IMG/VR virus record: IMGVR_UViG_3300036944_000329
Span: 1 to 54,010 of that record
Origin: a virus
DNA: 54,010 nucleotides
Strand: one strand, 5' to 3'
Positions within the stretch are counted from its first letter, which is position 1. Each line of letters opens with the position of its first letter. Position numbers and translations under genes: made by a program. A model generated the notes under the pieces. The model had not been told where the DNA came from. It was given only the letters and a program-made list of their open reading frames with translations, and did no database searches. This document shows positions 7,386 to 15,390 of the stretch, piece after piece.

Positions 7386-7626
7386 ATCTAGGCAATACGT
7401 TCTGTTGGGGATGTTATTAACATCCCTCACAGGATGTTCTGCTAAGCCTGAGGTGTCTCCGCAAGTGATGCAGCAAACACTCCTTATCAAATGTCCATCT
7501 ACACTACCATATGACTATGGAACAGAAGGATCTGACTGGATGCTGATGGCTAAGGAGTGGTCTAGCTTATACCACGAATGTGCAACAAGACACAATGGTT
7601 TGATTGATGTATTAAATTCAAAATAG
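7378..7626 (+). CDS. Rz1: Outer-membrane spanin lipoprotein (Rz1-like)
   Basis: 82 residues starting within the end of the i-spanin gene. The signal MSKSRQYVLLGMLLTSLTGCS has a clear lipobox (LTGC), placing the mature protein in the outer membrane. Cys at CPSTLP and HECATRH could form disulfides. It would pair with the coiled-coil i-spanin through the periplasm. It is longer than lambda Rz1 and not strongly proline-rich, which is common outside lambdoid phages. Confidence 0.72.
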   Translation: MSKSRQYVLLGMLLTSLTGCSAKPEVSPQVMQQTLLIKCPSTLPYDYGTEGSDWMLMAKEWSSLYHECATRHNGLIDVLNSK

Positions 7627-7635
7627 GAGGGGAAC

Positions 7636-7929
7636 GTGAGTGACGGGGATGATTTACACAGGAGGGTGTCTAAGTTAGAATCTCAACACGATAGATTGCT
7701 TGAATCAACTCAGCAATTAGTTGTGTCAACGAGACTCTTAACAGAAAACATCACACAGATGTCTGAGATAATCAAGGAGCTGAAAGCCCTTGAGCCAAGG
7801 ATTCGGCAAATGGAGATGGACGTGAATAATAACAAGCTGATGTCCCGTGCATTAGTTTGGCTAGGTACTACTGCCGGTAGTGCTGCTGTTATCATGCTCA
7901 TCACGTATCTAGCTAATCTAGGCCAATAG
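7636..7929 (+). CDS. XhlA-like coiled-coil/C-terminal membrane protein
   Basis: 97 residues with a GTG start after AGGAGGGGAAC. Residues 1-65 form a coiled coil (RRVSKLESQHDRLLESTQQL), and residues about 70-93 form one membrane segment (LVWLGTTAGSAAVIMLITYLA). This order matches haemolysin XhlA-like proteins, which work with holins or endolysins in phage lysis. Its place after the spanins supports a lysis role. Confidence 0.6.
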   Translation: MSDGDDLHRRVSKLESQHDRLLESTQQLVVSTRLLTENITQMSEIIKELKALEPRIRQMEMDVNNNKLMSRALVWLGTTAGSAAVIMLITYLANLGQ

Positions 7930-7945
7930 GCCAAGGCAGGAGAAT

Positions 7946-8320
7946 ATGTCACTATGTGTATTAGAGGCAATTCATTGGATCACCCTCTGCCTGTATTTGA
8001 TTGTAACGATTAAGGCAATATTGATCCTTCCACATGTTAAGCATTGTCCTCATAAACAGGATATGGGCTGGATTGTGTATGCCTATTTGTTCTGCCTAGT
8101 ATGTATGACAAGTGTGTTTATGTGGCTACAAGTGGATTGGATTGTTGCGAACTATGACCAAGCTGTTGAAACAGAACATGCCTACTTGTGGGCTATATAT
8201 GATGTAACCAACGCTTTTGTCCAGTTCTTCTATCTCCTAGGACTAGAGGTGTGGGTGAAATGGAAGTGTTTAGACAAGCAAGGGAATTATTGTCCAAGAC
8301 GTAGGCGGGATGATCCTTAA
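7946..8320 (+). CDS. Multi-pass membrane protein of unknown function
   Basis: 124 residues with three likely membrane helices (about 7-28, 44-64 and 88-106) and a basic C-terminus CPRRRRDDP. It is the last gene of the rightward late operon, followed at once by a strong terminator. It could be an additional holin or antiholin or a protein that alters the host membrane. No family recognised. Confidence 0.6.
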   Translation: MSLCVLEAIHWITLCLYLIVTIKAILILPHVKHCPHKQDMGWIVYAYLFCLVCMTSVFMWLQVDWIVANYDQAVETEHAYLWAIYDVTNAFVQFFYLLGLEVWVKWKCLDKQGNYCPRRRRDDP

Positions 8321-8362
8321 CGGAACGTGATCCCTAACAAGGTATTGCAGGTAGGGAGATTT

Positions 8363-8399
8363 AGGCCAGATGTCCGTATTGGATGTCTGGCCTTTTTTT
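8363..8399 (+). terminator. Rho-independent terminator of the late operon
   Basis: A 13-bp stem (AGGCCAGATGTCC with GGATGTCTGGCCT, two G-T pairs), a 5-base loop, then seven T. A nearly identical terminator closes the rightward operon at 39003-39038. Confidence 0.92.
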
Positions 8400-8412
8400 G
8401 TTTGTCTACACC

Positions 8413-8643
8413 TCACCAATACTTGTTATCACCGTTAGACACTTTCACAAATACCTCCGCTTGACGATCATCTATCCATCTCACATCTAGTGGCAGAATG
8501 AATGCGTCCTTGTGATGAACACTCTTTAAATATCTCAAGCATGTCATCTCTATCTCAGAATCATCCATGCCTGCTACGTCACCAACGAGTATTCGGTATG
8601 TTTCTTCGCGATGTATTACGTTTGACCTTTGAATGTCCATCAC
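8413..8643 (-). CDS. Small unknown early protein
   Basis: 76 residues, the last gene of the leftward early operon, facing the late-operon terminator. Acidic with a few hydrophobic strands (AEVFVKVSNGDN). It begins in a 4-bp overlap with the gene upstream, typical of this operon. No family recognised. Confidence 0.6.
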   Translation of the reverse strand: MMDIQRSNVIHREETYRILVGDVAGMDDSEIEMTCLRYLKSVHHKDAFILPLDVRWIDDRQAEVFVKVSNGDNKYW

Positions 8644-8837
8644 CTCTCCTCCACAAGAAATGTCAGATAGTAGATATTATCATCACTATCAATATCCAGA
8701 CAAGAGATTGTAGCAGAGGGGTACAGAGCCACTAAACGATCAAAACACAACTCCTCTACAACATCTTCGTCTACGTCTGTGACAACCAGTCTGTGTGTCA
8801 GAGATTTGTCGCTAATACTATCATTGATTACTTTCAT
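8640..8837 (-). CDS. Small unknown early protein
   Basis: 65 residues, strongly acidic in the middle (VTDVDEDVVEELCFD) and in ISCLDIDSDDNIYYLTF. Overlaps both neighbours by 4 bp, so it is translated as part of a coupled block of four unknown genes. Small acidic early proteins often bind and block host enzymes, but nothing here identifies a target. Confidence 0.6.
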   Translation of the reverse strand: MKVINDSISDKSLTHRLVVTDVDEDVVEELCFDRLVALYPSATISCLDIDSDDNIYYLTFLVEER

Positions 8838-9382
8838 ACAGACTCCTCCACAGAATATCGCATCATATGAGGTGTTCTGTCCTCGTACTCAATCCATTCT
8901 ACAATAAACTTTACATTATTGAAGAGGATGTGCTGCTTAATGAACTTTAACGGCCCTTCTCTGGGATGGACACACTCCTCAACAACATCCTCTCCGTATT
9001 TCTCACACAAGCCCTTATCTAGCCCCCACAAGTGATATGACCACTCTTGAAACGGGTAGTGGTGATTATCCAGCACAGGGTAGTATTCGTGCTCATACAT
9101 CCACAAACACCCTTCCCGCAAGTATGTGTCGTCACACATCAATGGGATCATATTGTCATCTTCTTCGTCAACACTTTTGAACGATAGACAGATGTGACCA
9201 CCTTTCCCAAGAGCCTCTTCCAAAGAGTCAGCAATATCACCATACATGTACTCAGCAATACCTTGTTTGGTGTAGTGCTGTTCAAACATACCGAATGATG
9301 ATGTACTGGAGAAGAAGATTATCGGCAACCCATCTTCGGGTATATCATCTAGTGACAATTCATGCAGTGTCAGTGTTTTCAT
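8834..9382 (-). CDS. Unknown early protein
   Basis: 182 residues, acidic and rich in His, Tyr and Trp, without signal or membrane helix. DIPEDGLPIIFFSS near the start could be a beta strand and loop. Coupled to both neighbours by ATGA overlaps. I do not recognise a family. Confidence 0.6.
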   Translation of the reverse strand: MKTLTLHELSLDDIPEDGLPIIFFSSTSSFGMFEQHYTKQGIAEYMYGDIADSLEEALGKGGHICLSFKSVDEEDDNMIPLMCDDTYLREGCLWMYEHEYYPVLDNHHYPFQEWSYHLWGLDKGLCEKYGEDVVEECVHPREGPLKFIKQHILFNNVKFIVEWIEYEDRTPHMMRYSVEESV

Positions 9383-9798
9383 TCCACAATCTCCAATTCA
9401 GACATCTTCTCATAACTCCCGAACACAATATCATGTGGAATCAGCACCCACAAGTATTCATGCTTTAATGGAATCACCTTAGTAGTGTAGTATTTGTCAC
9501 ACTCCAACACAAGGTCTAGCTTCCACCAATCAGGATGGTTGTAATATGTATCAAGATCACAATCATCTGGATCCAAATAGTTTTCACCATCCCAGATTAT
9601 AGGCATGAAAGAGAGTCCTTGTCCTTTGTAATCCTTAGTGTTAGCCGACCATTCACCATCAATGTAATAATACTTGTCTTTTACAGTGAATCTTACAACG
9701 ATAATGCCATCAGGATGTTCTCGGCAGGATACTGTCTTGATAATATCACTGTAAGATATTGGTGTATTATGTACGAATCTATGTATGTGTAGCTTCAT
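9379..9798 (-). CDS. Unknown early protein
   Basis: 139 residues, start preceded by TAGGAGGAAAC. The composition (many Tyr, Asp and Lys; GIIVVRFTVKDKYYYIDGEW) suggests a small beta-rich soluble domain. First gene of a coupled group of four that runs down to 8413. No family recognised. Confidence 0.6.
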   Translation of the reverse strand: MKLHIHRFVHNTPISYSDIIKTVSCREHPDGIIVVRFTVKDKYYYIDGEWSANTKDYKGQGLSFMPIIWDGENYLDPDDCDLDTYYNHPDWWKLDLVLECDKYYTTKVIPLKHEYLWVLIPHDIVFGSYEKMSELEIVE

Positions 9799-9843
9799 GT
9801 TTCCTCCTAAGTGTTTGGTTCAGACATCTGTAGTGTAGTCTTG

Positions 9844-10314
9844 TCAACTGTCTTTCAGCTTGAATCCAAACATAGTGCGTTCTGTATGCCCTAACGGATG
9901 TTCTCCCTGTTCCCACCAATCAGACATCTCAACAACACCACTCTTGTCGGAGAACACCTTAGCGTGACACATCCCTTTGCTAAGATTGTTCTTGTTGCAA
10001 TAGCGTTCAAGAGCATCTGTCAGCTCAAGTAGTGTATCTAGGTGCATCTCACCAAGTTCTAGCTGGCAATGTCCGTTGTATTCGTTGTCCTTGGACACAA
10101 TCATGTTGATCATGATGTCACCAAGAGCTGTGTTGGTGTTCTTGTCACCTTGATGCTTGAATGGTGTTGTCTTGACAATCTTAACAACATCGAATGAATC
10201 GCAGATGTGCTTTTCAGCATAATAAGCAGTGGATGCTACAATGTTTGAAGAACATCGTTCCCATTCACCTGCATCTTCATTTAGGACATCATACACGACA
10301 TTATATGTGTTCAT
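9844..10314 (-). CDS. Unknown early protein
   Basis: 156 residues. The N-terminal part (MNTYNVVYDVLNEDAGEW) and a later GEMHLDTLLELTDALERYCNK helix suggest a compact alpha/beta protein. It is separated by 12 bp from the homing endonuclease gene upstream, and its stop is followed after 45 bp by the next gene. No recognised motif. Confidence 0.6.
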   Translation of the reverse strand: MNTYNVVYDVLNEDAGEWERCSSNIVASTAYYAEKHICDSFDVVKIVKTTPFKHQGDKNTNTALGDIMINMIVSKDNEYNGHCQLELGEMHLDTLLELTDALERYCNKNNLSKGMCHAKVFSDKSGVVEMSDWWEQGEHPLGHTERTMFGFKLKDS

Positions 10315-10326
10315 TCGACACCCTCC

Positions 10327-10938
10327 TTATAAAAATCTTGTACATAATGCCTGAGCAATACGAGCATCTGTAACATATTCTGAATCAGCTAATTGACAAG
10401 CTAATTCGTGTTTTCGTTTTTTCCAAACTAAATGAGCTTGGTTAGGGTCGTTGAATAGACCTAGATATTCTCGTTTACCAGTGAAGGGGTTGCGGCATCG
10501 AGCCTGAAATTTACCTTTATAGGAGCTAACGCCTAGCGGGAATTCTCCACGAGCATTGCCGCTATCATTCAAAAAAGTATTCACAATAGATGTAACGAAT
10601 ACGCAAGTATCTGGCCCGTATTCTTTATTACCTACAACTAACAAGTCTTTATCTAGTTGTTTGTTCTCCCAAGATTGGGACTCCATCCAGCACTTGAAGT
10701 TTGAGAATGTTAACCATTCTTCACAAACAGAGCAGCCAATATAAGTAGGTTGCTTTTCATGGTACTTTTCAGAGTAACACCGTTTTAGCATATGGCACCA
10801 TCTAGCATAATACGGGCATACCCATACCATTTTCCGTTTACCATCCACATTTTCATACAAAGTCACATTGTAATTGGCATCATTTAAACCCACACCCTGT
10901 ACTAACTTATTCGTTGATCTTATTTTAATACCTATCAT
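10327..10938 (-). CDS. Free-standing HNH/AP2-type homing endonuclease 1
   Basis: 203 residues. The N-terminal half has the nuclease-family signature: CPYYARWCHMLKRCYSEKYHEKQPTYIGCSVCEEWLTFSNF, conserved Cys and His residues, then LDKDLL-GNKEYGPDTCVFV. The C-terminal half (FQARCRNPFTGKREYLGLF) is an AP2-like DNA-binding domain. Two paralogues lie at 23591-24193 and 25929-26522, sharing also the end TD-R-AQAL-TR-L. Such enzymes cut intron-less or gene-less alleles and copy themselves into them. It overlaps the glutaredoxin gene by 4 bp, showing a precise insertion between genes. Confidence 0.85.
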   Translation of the reverse strand: MIGIKIRSTNKLVQGVGLNDANYNVTLYENVDGKRKMVWVCPYYARWCHMLKRCYSEKYHEKQPTYIGCSVCEEWLTFSNFKCWMESQSWENKQLDKDLLVVGNKEYGPDTCVFVTSIVNTFLNDSGNARGEFPLGVSSYKGKFQARCRNPFTGKREYLGLFNDPNQAHLVWKKRKHELACQLADSEYVTDARIAQALCTRFL

Positions 10939-11189
10939 ACCAAATCCTCTTCAACAAGGTAGTCGCACAGTTCAGTATAACCACCAATGTATTCATTCCC
11001 GTACACAATCTGTGGCACTGTCTTAACCTCGACATTATCATTAACTAAACTAATGGTATCAATCAACTCAACCTTAGTTATATGCTCCCCAACCGAATAG
11101 TATTGATACGGGATGTTGTTGTCCTGAAGAATCTGGACAGCCTTAGTGCAGAACGGACAATCTGGTTTACCATATACTTTGAATAGCAT
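10935..11189 (-). CDS. Glutaredoxin
   Basis: 84 residues. MLFKVYGKPDCPFCTKAVQIL contains the CPFC redox site of glutaredoxins. KTVPQIVYGNEYIGGYTEL carries the conserved cis-proline and the GG-(D/E)L glutathione-binding loop. It would pass electrons to the phage ribonucleotide reductase, whose large subunit ends in a CESC redox tail. Cytosolic; length normal for the family. Confidence 0.9.
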   Translation of the reverse strand: MLFKVYGKPDCPFCTKAVQILQDNNIPYQYYSVGEHITKVELIDTISLVNDNVEVKTVPQIVYGNEYIGGYTELCDYLVEEDLV

Positions 11190-11192
11190 ATA

Positions 11193-11369
11193 TTATTCCT
11201 CCTTACAATTAGCAATACTTTTCAGATCAATCACAACAAGCACGTTCTCTTCATATACAGAATGAGTGATCATCAGATGCCTGAGATCAAGTTCTGATTC
11301 AATCACTCTTGCAACAACTGGTTGTGGACAGTGTTCTAGCCAGTCTTCTAATGGTGTTTCCACAATCAT
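11193..11369 (-). CDS. Small unknown early protein
   Basis: About 58 residues. An ATG at 11378 has no ribosome site. The GGGAGGA there fits better as a ribosome site for a GTG at 11363 or, at close spacing, the ATG at 11369, so the start is uncertain by a few codons. ENVLVVIDLKSIANC near the end looks like one beta strand and helix. No family recognised. Confidence 0.5.
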   Translation of the reverse strand: MIVETPLEDWLEHCPQPVVARVIESELDLRHLMITHSVYEENVLVVIDLKSIANCKEE

Positions 11370-11617
11370 TCCTCCCAAATAAATTCATCGTTAATTGTAA
11401 TCAGATAACACTTCTTCCATAGCTGAACAGACACAAATATAGAAGGTGTATCCAGACTAACATTCATGTTCAGACCAAAGCTGCGATCACAGACATCGTA
11501 CACACCTAATGTGAGCAATGCTTTGTTGCCGTAGATACCTAGCCCATACTCTCGGTAAGAACCTCGATCATGTATGCTTTTGGCGAATAGTTTGTCAAAG
11601 AACATCATTGTCACCAT
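11366..11617 (-). CDS. Small unknown early protein
   Basis: 83 residues, overlapping both neighbours. A predicted mixed alpha/beta protein (YGLGIYGNKALLTLGVYDV; IFVSVQLWKKCYLITI). Possible start two codons later at the second Met. Function unknown. Confidence 0.55.
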   Translation of the reverse strand: MVTMMFFDKLFAKSIHDRGSYREYGLGIYGNKALLTLGVYDVCDRSFGLNMNVSLDTPSIFVSVQLWKKCYLITINDEFIWEE

Positions 11618-11945
11618 TCATCATCAGGAATACGATCATAGCTGCACGGAGAGGGTTCTCATCTGTGTAAATGTATTCATCATACTCTGCTATAGGCAAC
11701 ACACCGTACTGAAAATCGATATTGATCTTATTTTCAACGATTATAGGCCAAGCGTCTGCTGGGTTGTCGCAGTAGTCCTTTAGTTCTATTTTGTAAAAAG
11801 CATCTCCAACAGGCCCACAGTCGTACAGATATGTACCGCAATTAGATAGCGACCAATAATCAACGACATCCCCGTACAGAACTCTCAAGACTTCGGTGTT
11901 AATATCCTCATCACTCATTTGTTCGTATTTGTCCATCATCCACAC
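11595..11945 (-). CDS. Unknown acidic early protein
   Basis: 116 residues, strongly acidic (DEDINTEVLRVLYGDVVDYW, YDEYIYTDENP). Start could be the ATG at 11945 or the in-frame Met four residues later. It overlaps the upstream membrane protein gene. Acidity and size resemble phage proteins that mimic DNA or bind host factors, but there is no specific motif. Confidence 0.55.
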   Translation of the reverse strand: MWMMDKYEQMSDEDINTEVLRVLYGDVVDYWSLSNCGTYLYDCGPVGDAFYKIELKDYCDNPADAWPIIVENKINIDFQYGVLPIAEYDEYIYTDENPLRAAMIVFLMMNGDNDVL

Positions 11946-12142
11946 TCCTTATCAAAATCACTCTTCAAAGTGGCTTTGGTCAGATCATCTAGTCTAATCC
12001 AATGTAGCTGGTCTTTCAACAAGTGTTTCTCGTCCTCAATGTCACCAATACGTTCTTGCTGGGTGATACAGACACCAGCTAAGTATAGGACTAAGATGAC
12101 CAAGAAGACAAGTAGTGATGTCATTACAATGTTATATGGCAT
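11936..12142 (-). CDS. Small membrane protein with coiled coil
   Basis: 68 residues from the ATG at 12142 (preceded by GAGGGAATAGT). One N-terminal membrane helix (IVMTSLLVFLVILVLYLAGVCI), then a charged, probably coiled-coil tail (ERIGDIEDEKHLLKDQLHWI). The topology resembles an i-spanin, but it lies in an early operon and has no paired lipoprotein, so I leave it as an inner-membrane protein of unknown role. Confidence 0.6.
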   Translation of the reverse strand: MPYNIVMTSLLVFLVILVLYLAGVCITQQERIGDIEDEKHLLKDQLHWIRLDDLTKATLKSDFDKECG

Positions 12143-12143
12143 A

Positions 12144-12455
12144 CTATTCCCTCTCATACATATCGGCTGAAGTGCATTGCCAGATGTTATGAATGAATTG
12201 CTCTAACCAAGCAACATCCTTTACACATTCAATCTTAACATCCATGAATTCATCTCGTCCAGACTCTTTGTATTGGAATTGTGCATCCGCAGTGTAGCTG
12301 TTCATTTCACGATACCAATAAATGTTGATGAAATACATCCTGTTGTGTTGATCATCACGAATACACTTCTGGTAAGCCTTACTCGCATACTCTGGACAGA
12401 ATGGTGATTTAGGGAATTCTTTGTAACCATTATCAATAAGGGTTTGTTCGTTCAT
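12144..12455 (-). CDS. Unknown early protein
   Basis: 103 residues beginning MNEQTLIDNGYKEFPKSPF, a start seen in small phage proteins. YFINIYWYREMNSYTADAQFQYK suggests paired beta strands. It sits 1 bp from the deaminase gene, so it is cotranscribed with nucleotide metabolism genes. Function unknown. Confidence 0.6.
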   Translation of the reverse strand: MNEQTLIDNGYKEFPKSPFCPEYASKAYQKCIRDDQHNRMYFINIYWYREMNSYTADAQFQYKESGRDEFMDVKIECVKDVAWLEQFIHNIWQCTSADMYERE

Positions 12456-12456
12456 A

Positions 12457-12876
12457 TCAACCTCCTACAAATTCTTTAGCCACACCAACATCTGTGGTGT
12501 AGATTATCTCTTTCACGCCAGCATCTGCTAAAGCTCGCATACAGATGCGACATGGCCTACACATCTTAACATCACCATCTAGTCCACGTCTAAACACGTA
12601 CACAGAAGCTCCTGTCAGATCCACCCCTTTAGATTTAGCCTCTACGATAGCAGTCATTTCAGCGTGCAGGTAGATGGCGTCAGGCTTCCCTACAAGTGAT
12701 GCGTAATGATGTTGTAGAGGGTGGGTTTTGGTTAGCGTGTTGTAGCCAGAGGCAACCAATCTACGATTTTGTGCAATGACACAGCCGATATGGAATCTGT
12801 AGTGGTCTGATTGCTTAGACTCCTTTTCGGCTAGATGTAGGAAACGATTGTCTCTGGCTGAAAGCATTCTAATCAA
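12457..12876 (-). CDS. Deoxycytidylate (dCMP) deaminase family enzyme
   Basis: 139 residues. Zinc site HAEMTAI (His plus catalytic Glu) with the second part CRPCRICMRALADAGVKEIIYTT (PC-iC). It would turn dCMP into dUMP, the substrate of the ThyX enzyme encoded at 49456-50418. It is smaller than T4 dCMP deaminase, so a related cytosine or cytidine deaminase cannot be excluded. Coupled by a 4-bp overlap with the upstream gene. Confidence 0.8.
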   Translation of the reverse strand: MIRMLSARDNRFLHLAEKESKQSDHYRFHIGCVIAQNRRLVASGYNTLTKTHPLQHHYASLVGKPDAIYLHAEMTAIVEAKSKGVDLTGASVYVFRRGLDGDVKMCRPCRICMRALADAGVKEIIYTTDVGVAKEFVGG

Positions 12877-13139
12877 GCCTCCACATCAATATGCAATTCA
12901 TTCACAATACGTTCACGAAGATTCTGTTCACGTTCGTAGATGGTGTTGTGCAGAATGTTCATTAGCATTTTTGTCTCAAGAGGTGTTAGTTCAAGTTGGT
13001 CGTGAAAGCCATCTTTAGCAACACGTACAGTGACAACACTATCTGGTGAGAGATTGTTGGCAACATCGTTCACGGCACGGATACGATCTGTGCATTCACG
13101 CCAATTTTTGATCAGACGTTCAGCTTCGGTTAGGTTCAT
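12873..13139 (-). CDS. Unknown protein, first gene of the deaminase operon
   Basis: 88 residues from the ATG at 13139, chosen because AGGAGA precedes it by 6 bases; the longer frame to 13172 lacks one. Mostly helical (LTEAERLIKNWRECTDRIRAV; LTPLETKMLMNILHNTIYEREQNLRERIV). It follows a clear promoter at 13173-13201, so it heads the operon running to 8413. No family recognised. Confidence 0.65.
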   Translation of the reverse strand: MNLTEAERLIKNWRECTDRIRAVNDVANNLSPDSVVTVRVAKDGFHDQLELTPLETKMLMNILHNTIYEREQNLRERIVNELHIDVEA

Positions 13140-13172
13140 TTGGGATTCTCCTGTCTCAATTGATTTAGACAT

Positions 13173-13201
13173 AGTGTAGGGGATGGATTGGTCTGGGTCA
13201 A
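13173..13201 (-). promoter_or_regulatory. Sigma70-like promoter for the deaminase-glutaredoxin operon
   Basis: On the minus strand TTGACC (13196-13201), a 17-base spacer, then TACACT (13173-13178), followed by the first gene start at 13139. Confidence 0.75.
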
Positions 13202-13250
13202 GGGGTTTGTGCAGATTATTTCTCCCATAGCTCTCCCTTGAATTACGGGC

Positions 13251-13288
13251 AAAAGAAAGCCCAGAAATCCTAGGGAGGAAGTCTGGGC
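13251..13288 (-). terminator. Terminator after nrdB
   Basis: On the minus strand GCCCAGA pairs with TCTGGGC across a loop of 16 bases, followed by TTTCTTTT. It separates the RNR operon from the promoter of the next operon. Confidence 0.75.
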
Positions 13289-13294
13289 GGGAGG

Positions 13295-14386
13295 TTAGAA
13301 GTCGAATTCTTCGTCAACACCATCGCTGTCTACATTGCCAATCAAGTAGGAGATATTCTGAATCTCTTGGTTAGCACCTTGTACTAGATTTCGGTCAATA
13401 TATTTGTCCACGAATGGTAGTGGGTTCTGACTCACCACAGGATATTCCCAATCAAGACCCAAGTAATCAAAGACTGGTTTTGCTATATGATACACGTAGT
13501 CCTTCAACAAGGGTTCATTCAGACCAAGTACCTTACGACCTTCACTGAACACGTATTCAGACCATTTTAGCTCTTGATCGACAATTGCTGTAAATATAGC
13601 GCCAATCTCATCTTTGATCTCAACGTACTCTTTACGATAACCCTCCCTATTAAACATGGCATCAAACACCTTACGATCCCCCTCAGCGTGGAGTAGTTCA
13701 TCGGCACAGATGAGTGATACCAGTTTACCAATGCCCTGATATCGACCTGTCTCAGCCAGTGCAAACGTGCAAGCAAATGATGCCATGAATGAGATTGCCT
13801 CTAGTCCATACAAGACAGCCATATTTTTCAGGATTTGTTTACGCACAACACCTTCGTCAACAATATCACCTTGCGACCATTTTACCCCGATTTCATAAGT
13901 ATCGTTAAACACCTTACCAATAATACCAGTCCTATACTGAACCATCACATCATTCTTGCCTTTCTCAAGTACAGCATTGCTGTCTACAAAACAATTGCGG
14001 ATGATGTGGGAATATGTGCGAGCGTGAATCACCTCAAACATTGACTGGATTGATAACCACTCATGCAGTTCAGTGTTGCTGATAAATGGGCTAAAGGTCT
14101 CAAGGATACCTCTGGAAGCTGTGGCATCAAGTAGCCACTGAGCCAGCAGATTGAGCACCATAACATCCTTCTCGCTATCAGGTGCCTCCGCCAAGTCCAG
14201 CCTGTCTTGTGACAGAGTGACTTCTGATTCAGTCCAGTATTGGGCACGTTGAGATAGATACATCTCCTCAATCTCTGGATAGGTCACATTGATCGTATCT
14301 GAGAACCCAAGATCATCGCCAAGAAACAAAGGGTAGTTTCCTGATCGGTTGTTGTTGTTACTAACATTCATCAGGTTTTTTGACAT
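13295..14386 (-). CDS. nrdB: Ribonucleotide reductase class I small subunit
   Basis: 363 residues from the ATG at 14386, which has GGAGGT at good spacing; the frame reaches back to 14416. Di-iron ligand motifs are visible: EVIHARTYSHI (ExxH), FALAE, and CADELLHAEG (ExxH). It forms the radical-bearing beta subunit that pairs with NrdA encoded just upstream, reducing ribonucleoside diphosphates to deoxy forms. Length is normal for phage beta subunits. It is separated from nrdA by a short hairpin that may adjust the subunit ratio. Confidence 0.93.
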   Translation of the reverse strand: MSKNLMNVSNNNNRSGNYPLFLGDDLGFSDTINVTYPEIEEMYLSQRAQYWTESEVTLSQDRLDLAEAPDSEKDVMVLNLLAQWLLDATASRGILETFSPFISNTELHEWLSIQSMFEVIHARTYSHIIRNCFVDSNAVLEKGKNDVMVQYRTGIIGKVFNDTYEIGVKWSQGDIVDEGVVRKQILKNMAVLYGLEAISFMASFACTFALAETGRYQGIGKLVSLICADELLHAEGDRKVFDAMFNREGYRKEYVEIKDEIGAIFTAIVDQELKWSEYVFSEGRKVLGLNEPLLKDYVYHIAKPVFDYLGLDWEYPVVSQNPLPFVDKYIDRNLVQGANQEIQNISYLIGNVDSDGVDEEFDF

Positions 14387-14396
14387 ATTACCTCCA

Positions 14397-14427
14397 TAAA
14401 AGAATAAGGGAGTCACTAAGGACTCCC
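14397..14427 (-). terminator. Intercistronic hairpin between nrdA and nrdB
   Basis: On the minus strand GGGAGTC and GACTCCC form a 7-bp stem with a short loop, followed by TTATTCTTTT, just before the nrdB ribosome site. It could partly terminate or stabilise the transcript. Confidence 0.65.
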
Positions 14428-14436
14428 GTTATCATA

Positions 14437-15390
14437 TCACAATGTACAGCTTTCACAAGCAGCTTCTTCTACTTCTCGAACAGTATCTGAATCGTCCTTA
14501 CTAGGCATTCTGAAGTTGTGATAATACCAAGTCTTCATCCCAAGTTTAGCGGCTAGGAAGATAGACTTCATCATCTCTGCATCAGAAAATGGGCCTTTGT
14601 TATAGTCATGGTAGAAGTCAGCGCTAATCCCCTGACTGCACCATTTCTGCACAATCGCATACACTTTAACCATATCTTCTGAAGCGACATCCCAAGCATA
14701 TTGGTACTTAACAGTGTCCATATCAGGTGCCCGGAAGTAAACGCTACCCTTGCGGGAGTTCTTATATATTTCTAGGTCACGCACTGGATAGAGACTATTC
14801 GTGCTACCTGTTACGAGAGAACTACTCTCACACGGCATGTAGCTCTCTAATACACTGAACCGAACACCGTGTTCCAGAATGTCCTTCCTGAGACTTTCCC
14901 AATCGTAAACATTGTCTTGTGAATGATACATATCTACAGTTTTGGTGTATGTGTCAGAAGGAATCCATCCCTCTGCGTATTTGGTACGATCCATGTACTC
15001 ACACTTACCCTTCTCCTTTGCCAGACGAACAGACGCTTTATGTAAGAAGTAGGAGTGTCGTTCAGCAAGTCTGTGAAGTGCGTTACGTCCTTCCTCTGTA
15101 TCGTAGCGGTAGCCATTCTTAGCCATCCAGTGAGCTACGTTAGTCATACCTACACCAATTGACCGATACCCTTTCGCTGTGGCCTCCATACTCTCGAATG
15201 GGTACTTCGTATCATCAATTGTGTTGTCAATAATCTTGCAAAGTGTGTAAGCAAGATCTTCATACTCCGCATCAGTGTAATCGTCCACTACGATACTGCC
15301 CAAAAAACACAGTGCGATTGTCCCGTCTGCATTCTCCTTGTAAAGCTCTCTTGGACTTGAGAACGGTTTAGTCGGTAGCAACACCTCTTG
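14437..15390 (-). CDS. nrdA: Ribonucleotide reductase class I large subunit, exon 2
   Basis: 317 residues after splicing, starting with CAA GAG GTG (Q-E-V-L-L-P-T), which completes the active-site motif N-L-C-x-E begun in exon 1. Further family marks are MTNVAHWMAKNGY, SSLVTGSTNSLYPVRDLEIYK (the GSTNS phosphate-binding segment), and the C-terminal CESC tail that is reduced by glutaredoxin. A GTG at 15384 could be misread as an independent start, but there is no ribosome site and the fragment would lack half of the barrel. Spliced length with exon 1 is 738 residues, normal for NrdA. Confidence 0.93.
   Translation of the reverse strand, partial: QEVLLPTKPFSSPRELYKENADGTIALCFLGSIVVDDYTDAEYEDLAYTLCKIIDNTIDDTKYPFESMEATAKGYRSIGVGMTNVAHWMAKNGYRYDTEEGRNALHRLAERHSYFLHKASVRLAKEKGKCEYMDRTKYAEGWIPSDTYTKTVDMYHSQDNVYDWESLRKDILEHGVRFSVLESYMPCESSSLVTGSTNSLYPVRDLEIYKNSRKGSVYFRAPDMDTVKYQYAWDVASEDMVKVYAIVQKWCSQGISADFYHDYNKGPFSDAEMMKSIFLAAKLGMKTWYYHNFRMPSKDDSDTVREVEEAACESCTL

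Noticed and set aside
9816-9844. Minus-strand promoter between 9798 and 9844
   Set aside because: TTGACA is present, but the hexamer at the right distance is TCTGAA and the gene before reads through without a terminator.
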